From a virus, in IMG/VR virus record IMGVR_UViG_3300020171_000074, positions 1-40,071 of that record: a stretch of DNA of 40,071 bases. One strand, given 5' to 3'. Of this stretch, positions 1 through 5,942 are shown piece by piece. The translations under genes and the position numbers were made by a program. Below the pieces are notes generated by a model. It made no database searches. It worked only from the letters and a program-made list of their open reading frames with translations, and had not been told where the DNA came from. Positions within the stretch are counted from its first letter, which is position 1; each line of letters opens with the position of its first letter.

Positions 1-4
1 CAAG

Positions 5-832
5 ATGACAGAGCATATCATCAAAGGAGAGTATAAGAGCGACCCTGATACAAGAGAGATAGAGTTACATATCTCTGAGATATTCTTGCCTACTAAGCAA
101 GATAATACTGCCGCATCTACAGATATCCCTGAAGAGGAGATACATACTCTAATGAATAGGCTCATCAATGAGGGTAAAGACACTATGGACTTGCGTCTGC
201 ATTGGCATAGTCATGCTGATATGAGGACTTTCCATAGTGGTACAGATGAGGACAATTACACTACACTATTAACTGGAGAGTGGTTTGTCTCCCTAGTTAT
301 CAACAAGTCTATGGATATACTAGGCAGGATAGACTATCGTAAGCCCATAGCGTTAAGTGTAAGTGGTGTTCCCATCTATATATGGTCTAATGCTACTTCA
401 GATGTTGAGGATAAAGTAGCACGTAATCTCAAGGCATTGAAGGAATATGAAGACAGTAAGCCAACATTTCCTACTTACGGTACTTATGGATATGGTAAGA
501 AAGAGAGATACTTTGATAGAGACGCAGGAGAGTGGAAGGACATTACTGACTGGAACGAGGTAGAGTGGGACATGAACTTCAAGACGTGGAGGAAAGCTCC
601 CAAAGATAAGCGGGGTAAACTAATAGGCTTCGACTATAATCCCGAAGATGCTAAGGCAGACCCTGCTCTTGTGAATGACTTTAACACTATGTATCCTAAC
701 AAAGATGGAAAGGAACTTACGGCGGAGTTAGCCAGTAAGTTCAGTGCTTGTAATGCCTGTAACTGTAAGGACTGTCTAGATAGGAACATGTGTATAGACT
801 GGCAGGAGTATACGTATGGCTTACACTACTGA
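5..832 (+). CDS. JAB/JAMM-family metalloprotease (deubiquitinase-like), probably cut at its N-terminus by the window edge
   Basis: Residues 68-81 read H-S-H, seven residues, then S-G-T-D, which is the zinc motif H-x-H-x7-S-x2-D of JAB/JAMM isopeptidases that cut ubiquitin-like or other C-terminal tags. The preceding segment (E-I-F-L-P around residue 25) matches the strand that normally follows the catalytic Glu, so that Glu should lie upstream. The reading frame is open to base 2 and no ribosome site can be seen, so the Met at 5 is probably internal. The C-terminus carries a Cys cluster (about residues 247-263, C-x2-C-x-C-x2-C-x5-C) that could bind zinc. The next gene overlaps by 17 bp. The partners, a ThiF-like E1 and a second JAB-like protein, lie 0.5-1.2 kb downstream. 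The family call is firm; the substrate is unknown. Confidence 0.8.
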   Translation: MTEHIIKGEYKSDPDTREIELHISEIFLPTKQDNTAASTDIPEEEIHTLMNRLINEGKDTMDLRLHWHSHADMRTFHSGTDEDNYTTLLTGEWFVSLVINKSMDILGRIDYRKPIALSVSGVPIYIWSNATSDVEDKVARNLKALKEYEDSKPTFPTYGTYGYGKKERYFDRDAGEWKDITDWNEVEWDMNFKTWRKAPKDKRGKLIGFDYNPEDAKADPALVNDFNTMYPNKDGKELTAELASKFSACNACNCKDCLDRNMCIDWQEYTYGLHY

Positions 833-1031
833 GGAGTATGTATGTAGTAATGTGAGAAACTGTGAACAACAAACACAGAGGGATAACTACTGCCTTCGTA
901 GTGTGCCTCATATGAAAGTACCAGCATGTAGAACACATATTTGTAGGGGCAAGAATGTTAGATGTGTCCCTATCAAGACTATGCGTGATATAGCATTCGT
1001 GGAATGGTTACTTGGGAGACAAGATGAGTGA
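816..1031 (+). CDS. small Cys-rich protein, first of a tandem related pair
   Basis: This 71-residue protein starts inside the end of the JAB gene behind GGAG with a 7-nt gap. It has six cysteines in a pattern shared with the next gene: (V/I)-C-S-x-(V/I)-R-x-C near the N-terminus, a middle pair, and V-R-C-V-P-I-x-T near the C-terminus. Such spacing suggests zinc binding, but no named family is recognised. Its place between a JAB protease and an E1-like enzyme in overlapping genes suggests it works with them; this is inferred from position only. Confidence 0.7.
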   Translation: MAYTTEEYVCSNVRNCEQQTQRDNYCLRSVPHMKVPACRTHICRGKNVRCVPIKTMRDIAFVEWLLGRQDE

Positions 1032-1290
1032 AAGTGTAACGATATGTAGTGCTATACGGACTTGTATATTTATTGAGGGTGCCCCAGATAGGCGTTGTGT
1101 TCATAAGCATCCTCATACTAGGAGTACTCCTCTACACAGGTGTAATAAGAGCGGTTGCCAATATGCTAAGGAGGATACTACTGGTTCTAATATAACAAGT
1201 CCAACTGTAAGATGTGTCCCTATTTCTACTATTAAAGATGACGTGCTATCACACAGATTACTACTAGAGGAGGTATTAAGTGGAGAATAG
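1024..1290 (+). CDS. small Cys-rich protein, second of a tandem related pair
   Basis: This 88-residue protein starts at the ATG at 1024 behind GGGAG with 5 nt spacing; the in-frame TTG at 1012 has no such site. It overlaps the preceding gene by 8 bp. It repeats that gene's layout: I-C-S-x-I-R-x-C, a central C/H-rich segment (RRCVHKH, HRCNKSGC) and V-R-C-V-P-I-x-T. The pair most likely arose by tandem duplication and divergence. The middle is longer and richer in His and Cys than in the first copy. Zinc binding is likely and function unknown. It overlaps the E1-like gene by 11 bp, so translation is probably coupled. Confidence 0.7.
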   Translation: MSESVTICSAIRTCIFIEGAPDRRCVHKHPHTRSTPLHRCNKSGCQYAKEDTTGSNITSPTVRCVPISTIKDDVLSHRLLLEEVLSGE

Positions 1291-2011
1291 ATTTATTAGG
1301 CAGAGTGGTCTGATAGATGGGAGTATATTTGCTACTCCTATCTGTGTGATAGGAGCAGGTGGTATCGGCTCGTTTACCACACTAGCACTGGCAAAGATAG
1401 GTTTCACGGAGATACATATCTGGGACTATGACATAGTAGAGGAACATAATCTGCCTAGCCAGTTCTATCCTATGGAAGCAGTAGATAGATACAAGGTAGA
1501 CGCTCTATATGATATGATATATGACTTTACACATGTTCAGTTAACTAAACACGAAGAGTGGAACAAGCACGAGCCTCTTACTGGTGTGGTGGTATCTGCT
1601 GTAGATAGTATGGACACACGTAGAGAGATATTCAATGCTATAACGGATAATCCAGAGGTGAGACTATTCGTAGATGGACGTATGGGTGGTAATCAATTGG
1701 AGATATATACGTGTAACACTATGTCTCAGGAAGATAAAAGGAGATATAGCAAGACACTATGCTCTGATGAGGAAGCCGCCAATACTCCATGTACAGAGAG
1801 AGCAGTCATGTATAATGTACTTACTATTGGCTCTTGGATAACTAACCAGATAAGACTGGTGTTATCTGATAAAGAATATAAGAGAGAGATGATACTGGAT
1901 ATGGAGAATATGATGCTGCTCTTGCCAGAAGAGAGGAAGGCTAAGAGAAGACGGAGAGTGCCTAATGTTATGCCTGTAGTAGAGAAAGTAGAGGTGGCAG
2001 ATGAAGTGTAG
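1280..2011 (+). CDS. ThiF/MoeB/HesA (E1-like) adenylating enzyme
   Basis: E1-like enzymes adenylate the C-terminus of ubiquitin-like or sulfur-carrier proteins. Visible family landmarks are the N-terminal Arg motif (RFIRQ, residues 4-8), the nucleotide loop V-I-G-A-G-G-I-G (23-30), the D-x-D-x-V-E-x2-N-L segment (49-58), Lys72, the V-S-A-V-D element (105-109), and a C-terminal core with Cys171 where relatives carry a reactive Cys. The paired zinc CxxC motifs of classical MoeB/ThiF are absent. At 243 residues it is a minimal single-domain form. The start is GTG at 1280 behind AGGAGG with 6 nt spacing, overlapping the previous gene. It lies between a JAB protease and a degenerate JAB-like protein, so a tagging or untagging role is inferred. 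No ubiquitin-like partner or E2 is obvious nearby. Confidence 0.85.
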   Translation: MENRFIRQSGLIDGSIFATPICVIGAGGIGSFTTLALAKIGFTEIHIWDYDIVEEHNLPSQFYPMEAVDRYKVDALYDMIYDFTHVQLTKHEEWNKHEPLTGVVVSAVDSMDTRREIFNAITDNPEVRLFVDGRMGGNQLEIYTCNTMSQEDKRRYSKTLCSDEEAANTPCTERAVMYNVLTIGSWITNQIRLVLSDKEYKREMILDMENMMLLLPEERKAKRRRRVPNVMPVVEKVEVADEV

Positions 2012-2429
2012 GATTACAGAACAGGTAAGAGATACCCTTGTAGATAGTAGTGATTCTGTTGAAGACGAGGACAGAGCAGAAGCATTTCTACTAGGGAGTG
2101 ATAGAGATGGTGTGATAGATACTGTAGAGAAACTACATGCTACTGGAGGGTGTCACACTCTACCATATGTTCATTCTGCTAGTATATCTACTGCTATGAT
2201 AAGTATTATAAAGAAAGATAGAAGCCCCACAGGTATAGCAAGGACAGGTAAGTTCAAGGCAAAAGGTAGTAAGAGACATCATATGATGGAAAATGGTATC
2301 ACTAGGTTGCTAAAGACCAGCAATGATATGTTATTTGTGTCTGTTGGCATAGATGGTATTATAGCAGAACTATGCCATAAGAAGGCTAGTGATAATATAC
2401 TACTAGATATAGAGATACTAAGGAGATAA
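2001..2429 (+). CDS. possible catalytically dead JAB/MPN-like protein
   Basis: The start overlaps the ThiF-like gene by 11 bp. I see a faint JAB/MPN layout: R-A-E-x-F-L-L-G (residues 25-32) resembles the catalytic-Glu strand E-x-x-G-L-L-x-G. Later, G-I-A-R-T-G-K (78-84) sits where G-x-x-H-S-H is expected, followed by S90-x2-H93 where S-x2-D is expected. If this alignment holds, Glu27 and Ser90 are kept while both His ligands and the Asp are replaced. MPN-minus subunits are known partners of active JAMM proteases. The resemblance is by eye only and could be wrong; otherwise it is an unknown 142-residue protein of the JAB/E1 cluster. Confidence 0.55.
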   Translation: MKCRITEQVRDTLVDSSDSVEDEDRAEAFLLGSDRDGVIDTVEKLHATGGCHTLPYVHSASISTAMISIIKKDRSPTGIARTGKFKAKGSKRHHMMENGITRLLKTSNDMLFVSVGIDGIIAELCHKKASDNILLDIEILRR

Positions 2430-2432
2430 CCT

Positions 2433-2888
2433 ATGGCTACAACTACGACTGGGGCTATACAGATAGGTGATAGAGTAGCATACGTGAGTGGTATCTATGG
2501 AGATACAGAACGTGCTAACCCTCTATGGGGTGGTAGACAAGGTAACGTATGCGGTGTAGTAGCTAATATAGATGACACATTTGGAGGTTATACTGTCCAA
2601 TGGTCTAATGGCACTCATAATGGATATCGCTTAGAAGACTTAAGACTTCTATCTAAAAAAGGGGAATTACCAGACGACCTACCCAAAGAGTTAACTTTCT
2701 ATGTCCGTGTAGCAGGTATCAACCTTAATGGATATTCGTATCTAGGTATAAATGCGGCACTTAAACTATATGAGGAATATCTAGCAAAAGCGAGAGGTGG
2801 TAGGAGAAAGAGTAAGACTATCCCGTTTGTAGACTGGCTACGGACACATACACCGAAGTCAACTACTACCAAGTATAGAACATGGTAG
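2433..2888 (+). CDS. unknown protein with an N-terminal SH3-like (MIB/HERC2-like) barrel
   Basis: It starts 3 bp after the previous stop behind AAGGAG. Residues about 11-75 look like a small beta-barrel: G-D-R-V-A-Y near the start, G-x-V-C-G-V-V-A-N-I in the middle, then V-Q-W-S-N-G-T-x-N-G-Y-R-x2-D-L. The last segment resembles the W-x-N-G-x3-N-x-Y-R signature of MIB/HERC2 domains, which in eukaryotes occur in ubiquitin ligases. That link is suggestive given the neighbouring E1 and JAB genes but unproven, since KOW/SH3-like barrels are common in phages. The C-terminal half (about 85-151) is basic and unrecognised. Confidence 0.6.
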   Translation: MATTTTGAIQIGDRVAYVSGIYGDTERANPLWGGRQGNVCGVVANIDDTFGGYTVQWSNGTHNGYRLEDLRLLSKKGELPDDLPKELTFYVRVAGINLNGYSYLGINAALKLYEEYLAKARGGRRKSKTIPFVDWLRTHTPKSTTTKYRTW

Positions 2889-2897
2889 GAGATATCT

Positions 2898-3359
2898 ATG
2901 AAGATAATAAGAGAACTGGAAGTATGGGCTATAATAACAGCGTACAATAAAGAAGATAATGAAAGTCCTCCAGAGGCTCCTGATAAGTTCCTTAGTGAGT
3001 TCATACCTAGAGTAACCAAACGTGCTAAAGAAATGCTTAACTCTCTAGATGACACTAAAGGAGCAGTTCACTGGGGTATAGAGGAAGATGAAGTGCCAGT
3101 ACAGACACTTGCTATAGACCCATCAAGTATGCTTTGGACTACTATGTCTCCTTCTTGGGCTCCTACTATGTTTGTAACAGGAACACCACCTAGTATGACA
3201 CAAAGAGAGTATGAAGCACTAGTACAGGCTCGACAAGATACAGCAAGAGAATCAATAGAAAGAAGCCTATTTGATGGCACTCCTACAATATCTGCTCTAC
3301 GAGAAGCAAGAGGAACAACAGAAGGAGGTGATGTAGAAAGTGAAGAGACAGAAAGATAA
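2898..3359 (+). CDS. unknown protein of the JAB/ThiF cluster
   Basis: This 153-residue protein starts at an ATG behind GTAGGAG. It has no Cys, which argues against an E2-type conjugating enzyme. The N-terminal third looks helical, the middle is rich in Pro, Ser and Thr, and the acidic tail repeats Glu and Gly. I recognise no domain. It overlaps the next gene by 20 bp in another frame, so the two are probably co-translated. Confidence 0.65.
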   Translation: MKIIRELEVWAIITAYNKEDNESPPEAPDKFLSEFIPRVTKRAKEMLNSLDDTKGAVHWGIEEDEVPVQTLAIDPSSMLWTTMSPSWAPTMFVTGTPPSMTQREYEALVQARQDTARESIERSLFDGTPTISALREARGTTEGGDVESEETER

Positions 3360-3645
3360 GTCATTGCCTAATCTACCTGCTGGTGTCACAGTAGGAGAGA
3401 GACCAGAACATATCGAGTTATCATCAAGAGCAGGTTCTGGTAAGTGGATATCAACGATAGAACACTTGAAAGAGATACGAGGGACAACCAAGTGTGTCTT
3501 GATACCACTAAAGGGCTTATCAGAAGCCAACCTTGCTGCAATCAAAGTTGGCATAAGGTCTACCGCTCGGAAGATGGACTTCAAGGAGGATATCAGGTAT
3601 GGTATCCAAGAAGATGTCCTCTATGTATGGTCTAACCCTATTTGA
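3340..3645 (+). CDS. unknown 101-residue phage protein
   Basis: The start is GTG at 3340, behind GGAGG at a rather long distance (about 11 nt), inside the end of the previous gene. The protein is basic at the N-terminus, has a central alpha/beta stretch, and ends in a V-L-Y-V-W-S-N segment. A similar Y-I-W-S-N occurs after the JAMM motif of the first gene, but that likeness is too short to infer kinship. There is no recognised domain. It closes the JAB/ThiF operon apart from one tiny membrane protein. Confidence 0.65.
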   Translation: MKRQKDKSLPNLPAGVTVGERPEHIELSSRAGSGKWISTIEHLKEIRGTTKCVLIPLKGLSEANLAAIKVGIRSTARKMDFKEDIRYGIQEDVLYVWSNPI

Positions 3646-3661
3646 CATATGAGGTGCTACA

Positions 3662-3757
3662 ATGAAGAGTATCTGGACATGGTTGTGGATAATCTTTATT
3701 GTCATACTTATGGTGATGTCGCATAGGGAGGAAGACACTGAAGAGGATGGGTGGTAG
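3662..3757 (+). CDS. 31-residue single-span membrane protein
   Basis: A short open frame starts at an ATG preceded by GAGG, 16 bp after the previous stop. It begins MKSIWTWLW, has one hydrophobic span over residues 8-19, and ends in an acidic, Trp-terminated tail. The N-terminus resembles the 31-residue membrane protein at 10457 (both begin MKxxxTWLW). The role is unknown; tiny single-span phage proteins can be lysis factors or host-membrane modulators. Confidence 0.6.
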   Translation: MKSIWTWLWIIFIVILMVMSHREEDTEEDGW

Positions 3758-3773
3758 TAATAGGTAAGAGTAA

Positions 3774-3842
3774 AGAGATATACATAGTATACTAGAGAGT
3801 ATAGAGTATATTGTGTATATCTCTGTATTCTTATGGTATAAT
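3774..3842 (+). promoter_or_regulatory. promoter with 11-bp inverted repeat (operator candidate)
   Basis: Perfect inverted arms AGAGATATACA (3774-3784) and TGTATATCTCT (3814-3824) flank an AT-rich 29-bp spacer. An extended -10 box, TG-G-TATAAT (3834-3842), follows 9 bp later, so the right arm covers where a -35 box would lie. This is the layout of an operator blocking a promoter for the zinc-finger gene string starting at 3874. No good -35 hexamer is visible, which fits an extended -10 promoter. Between 3758 and 3873 I see no coding sequence. Confidence 0.55.
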
Positions 3843-3873
3843 ATAGTAAGTAGACTAAAGGAGGAGAAGAAAG

Positions 3874-4260
3874 ATGAAAGGCTCTTGTAAATATCACTGC
3901 TATAACAACTGGTGCAACGCTAAACAAAAAGAAGTCAAGCTGGGAGAATGTGAACGGTGCGAGGAATACATAGAGTATATTATGAAAGCACAATGCAAAC
4001 ATAGCGATACAGGTTTATGCGGGGAATGTTTTAGGAAGGAGATATACAAGATTATTGATGGTCTTAAAATAAGTTGTTCTGTTTGCAATGCCTTTATAAC
4101 AGGAGTGGATAAAGATAAGATAGCCCACGCTCTCCCCGCTCATATCCCCGCCCCTGAAAAGGTATGCCCTATTTGCGGTAGTGAATGTGGATATGAAGAG
4201 TTTTACAAATGTCCCAAATGTCAAGGTACAGGAAATCTCCCCACACCTAAGGAGAAATAA
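3874..4260 (+). CDS. zinc-ribbon protein with several CxxC pairs
   Basis: This 128-residue protein follows an excellent AAGGAGG site. It contains at least six CxxC or near-CxxC knuckles: CERC, CGEC, CSVC, CPIC and a C-terminal CPKCQGTG that matches the CxxCxGxG repeat of DnaJ-type zinc domains. It probably folds as a chain of zinc ribbons binding nucleic acid or protein. It opens an operon of tiny genes whose codons are richer in AAA, GAA, TTT and ATT than the genes on either side, suggesting separate origin. Its last codons (KEK) double as the ribosome site for the next gene. Confidence 0.75.
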   Translation: MKGSCKYHCYNNWCNAKQKEVKLGECERCEEYIEYIMKAQCKHSDTGLCGECFRKEIYKIIDGLKISCSVCNAFITGVDKDKIAHALPAHIPAPEKVCPICGSECGYEEFYKCPKCQGTGNLPTPKEK

Positions 4261-4397
4261 TGAGATATTTTGTTAAGAGTGGTTCTAAAATTGATTGTCT
4301 AATGGGTGTCGCAAAAGAAAAAACCCAAATCAATCTTCTTTATTATTTATGGCTTACCCTTTTGGGTTATAGCACTTTTGCCGAGAAGGAGAAATAA
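4260..4397 (+). CDS. 45-residue unknown protein, translationally coupled
   Basis: The ATG at 4260 overlaps the preceding stop (TAATG) and has AAGGAG 5-6 nt upstream. The predicted product has an aromatic, hydrophobic C-terminal half (INLLYYLWLTLLG) that could touch a membrane. Like its predecessor it ends in KEK because the next gene's ribosome site is encoded in its last codons. An inverted repeat (AACCCAAA ... TTTGGGTT) lies inside. The start context supports it; the protein itself is not recognised. Confidence 0.5.
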   Translation: MRYFVKSGSKIDCLMGVAKEKTQINLLYYLWLTLLGYSTFAEKEK

Positions 4398-4576
4398 TGG
4401 CAGGGAACTGGAGAGATAAGACGTGTGAGAAATGTGAGTTTGGGGTAAATAACCGTTGTCATAGATTTCCCCCAACAACAATAGATGACAAAACTTTTTA
4501 TCCTCGAATTTCTAATAATAGAGGATTAGGCATAATTGATTTTATGAAGTCTTGTGCAGAATACAAGGAGTCCTAA
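4397..4576 (+). CDS. 59-residue four-Cys zinc protein
   Basis: The ATG at 4397 overlaps the previous stop (TAATG) with AAGGAG 5-6 nt before. The sequence shows C10-x2-C13, C21-H22-R-F-P-P and a late C52-A-E-Y. This matches a common small phage layout in which two N-terminal Cys, a C-R/H-R-x-P-P turn and a final C-(G/A)-E-(F/Y) bind one zinc. Function in this family is not established. It is too short for most gene callers but well supported by start site, coupling and motif. Confidence 0.75.
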   Translation: MAGNWRDKTCEKCEFGVNNRCHRFPPTTIDDKTFYPRISNNRGLGIIDFMKSCAEYKES

Positions 4577-4845
4577 TGGCAGGGAAGAAGAAGGTATCAA
4601 AGCATGTTTGCAATTTTAGGGAAATTAACAAATTTGGGAATCCAGCTTATCAATGTGGATGTGGAAAGTATATTATACCAGAAAGAGCTACTCCACCCTA
4701 TTTCATTGGAGAAAATAATTATATTAGTGGAGGAACATTAGAAGGCGTTTTTGAGGTATTGGAGGACTTACAAAGGAGACACGATGAAATAATAAAATAT
4801 TTGCACCATATTAGAAAACAACTGCCTACGGGCAAGAAAGGGTGA
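4576..4845 (+). CDS. unknown small protein with CxC knuckle
   Basis: I place the start at the ATG at 4576 (89 residues), which overlaps the previous stop and follows AAGGAG by 5 nt; an upstream in-frame ATG at 4552 lies inside the preceding gene without a site. The N-terminus is basic, then come H-V-C-N-F and Q-C-G-C-G-K-Y, consistent with a small zinc site. The C-terminal half is a predicted amphipathic helix. The gene's first bases resemble those of its upstream neighbour. Confidence 0.7.
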   Translation: MAGKKKVSKHVCNFREINKFGNPAYQCGCGKYIIPERATPPYFIGENNYISGGTLEGVFEVLEDLQRRHDEIIKYLHHIRKQLPTGKKG

Positions 4846-4846
4846 G

Positions 4847-5035
4847 ATGAAAGAAAAATTAAAGCCTTGTCCGTTCTGTGGGGAAAAGAATATTGATTTA
4901 TGGCCCCTGGAAGATAGAGGAAGAAAATTCAAGGCTCCTGTTTGTAATAATTGCGGAGGAACTATCTGTGAAAATTACGTTGCGGGGCCAAGCACAAAGA
5001 AACTTATAAAATTATGGAATAGGAGAAGCCAATAA
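4847..5035 (+). CDS. Lar-family-like zinc protein
   Basis: This 62-residue protein has the Lar restriction-alleviation family plan: an N-terminal K-P-C-P-F-C-G-E, a central V-C-N-N-C-G-G, and a C-terminal L-W-N-R-R. Rac prophage Lar lessens type I restriction of incoming DNA, but most phage members of this family are untested, so anti-restriction is only a possibility. It begins 1 bp after the previous stop within the coupled operon. Confidence 0.8.
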   Translation: MKEKLKPCPFCGEKNIDLWPLEDRGRKFKAPVCNNCGGTICENYVAGPSTKKLIKLWNRRSQ

Positions 5036-5065
5036 TATGCCCACCACTAACATAGGAGAGATGAG

Positions 5066-5299
5066 ATGAAAGAAAAAGATATACCCACCACACTGAAGGA
5101 GATAGTAGATAATTGTTATTTAAGAGGTGCTGATTCTTGGCATACAAGCGTTTATTGTGATAGAAAAGAAGTGGTAGACACCGCCATCCTCACCATAAAG
5201 AAATGGGCAGAGGAGAAGGTTCCGAAGAAGGAACACCTTAAATTCGGAAGGAATGAAGCCATAGACGAAACTCTGGCTAACATTAGGAAATCGGAATGA
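5066..5299 (+). CDS. unknown 77-residue protein
   Basis: The ATG follows GGAGAG. The product is Lys/Glu-rich, probably helical, with an internal W-H-T-S-V-Y-C segment. No domain is recognised. The last codons form part of a 16-bp sequence (5273-5288) repeated ahead of the gene at 5498. The stop overlaps the next start (ATGA). Confidence 0.65.
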   Translation: MKEKDIPTTLKEIVDNCYLRGADSWHTSVYCDRKEVVDTAILTIKKWAEEKVPKKEHLKFGRNEAIDETLANIRKSE

Positions 5300-5481
5300 A
5301 GATAATTAGGACAAAAAGATTTGGTTTGTATTTAAGTAAAGATTGTATCTGTTATAGATTTATTCTAGTAGAGTTTAGTTGGACAAAATATCTTTATCCT
5401 TGTGAAATAGTGATTGTTATTTTGGGGATATGTTTAACACTTTTCTTTGGGACAAAAAAACAGGAATTAGACGCTGGCTAA
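5296..5481 (+). CDS. small membrane protein
   Basis: This 61-residue protein starts in an ATGA overlap with the previous stop. A basic N-terminus is followed by two hydrophobic stretches, the second (about 36-52, EIVIVILGICLTLFF) long enough to span a membrane. Two close Cys (residues 17 and 19) lie in the first half. Role unknown; a helper for membrane-located phage functions is one possibility. Confidence 0.6.
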   Translation: MKIIRTKRFGLYLSKDCICYRFILVEFSWTKYLYPCEIVIVILGICLTLFFGTKKQELDAG

Positions 5482-5497
5482 CATTAGGAGGTAGGGA

Positions 5498-5617
5498 ATG
5501 ACCGCTACTGCTTGTAAAGTTTGTAAAAATGGGGACATGAAAATTTTTGATACTAAGAAACAAAAATGGGTATTGATAAAAGCGAAGAAGAAACGACACC
5601 TCCAGCAGAACTTGTAA
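5498..5617 (+). CDS. 39-residue CxxC protein
   Basis: A very strong AGGAGG site precedes the ATG at 5498. The product starts MTATACKVCKNGDM, giving one CxxC knuckle, and is strongly basic after residue 18. It may bind nucleic acid with zinc shared between two chains, since only two Cys are present. It is the last gene of the small zinc-protein string. Bases 5618-5695 hold nothing I recognise. Confidence 0.6.
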   Translation: MTATACKVCKNGDMKIFDTKKQKWVLIKAKKKRHLQQNL

Positions 5618-5695
5618 TAAAGTGGAGATAGTTTCACGCCCGTCATAAAAACCCCGCACACACACGCCCACGACGATAAATAGCATAATATATGC

Positions 5696-5723
5696 TTGAC
5701 TTTTAGCAACTCTGTGGTATACT
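5696..5723 (+). promoter_or_regulatory. sigma70-like promoter, copy 1 of a three-copy motif
   Basis: TTGACT (5696-5701), a 16-bp spacer ending in TGTGG, and TATACT (5718-5723). The TG-G before the -10 makes it an extended -10 promoter. The same arrangement recurs at 7135-7162 and, on the other strand, at 16325-16352. It drives the helicase region. Confidence 0.8.
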
Positions 5724-5737
5724 TTCACCAAGGAGCA

Positions 5738-5942
5738 TTGTCATGCCCGACGAGAGAATGCCATGTCTCACCTTGCGTTTCTCCAAGAAACGAGCATCGT
5801 ACTGCATCATGTCATACCTGCCACATCCGTCGCACAAACATAAGAGCCATCATCAATGAATGTAATCTCTCATAAGAGCATTAAGAAAGGATGCCTCATC
5901 TGTCCTAATCTAACCTATAAAAGGATAATGGAGAAAGAGTGA
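5738..5942 (+). pseudogene. broken small zinc-finger (HNH-like?) gene
   Basis: Two overlapping frames together look like one small Cys protein. Frame one (5738-5875, TTG start) encodes six Cys including S-C-H-T-C-H-I-R-R and runs to N-E-C-N-L-S, then stops at TAA. Frame two (+1, 5856-5942) encodes K-K-G-C-L-I-C-P-N and ends in a GTGA overlap with the helicase start, as a real gene would. Joined, they give a CxxC...CxxC arrangement seen before the catalytic part of some HNH proteins, though no HNH follows. A third frame from the ATG at 5743 (38 codons) has the better-spaced AAGGAG. I read this as a decayed or frameshifted gene; a sequencing error or programmed +1 shift at UCA-UAA-G is also possible. 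Confidence 0.4.

Noticed and set aside
2433-3645. E2-like or ubiquitin-like partner among the genes after ThiF
   Set aside because: The 2898 protein has no Cys, the 3340 protein lacks an E2 H-P-N/Cys block, and none ends in an accessible Gly-Gly; no beta-grasp pattern was convincing.
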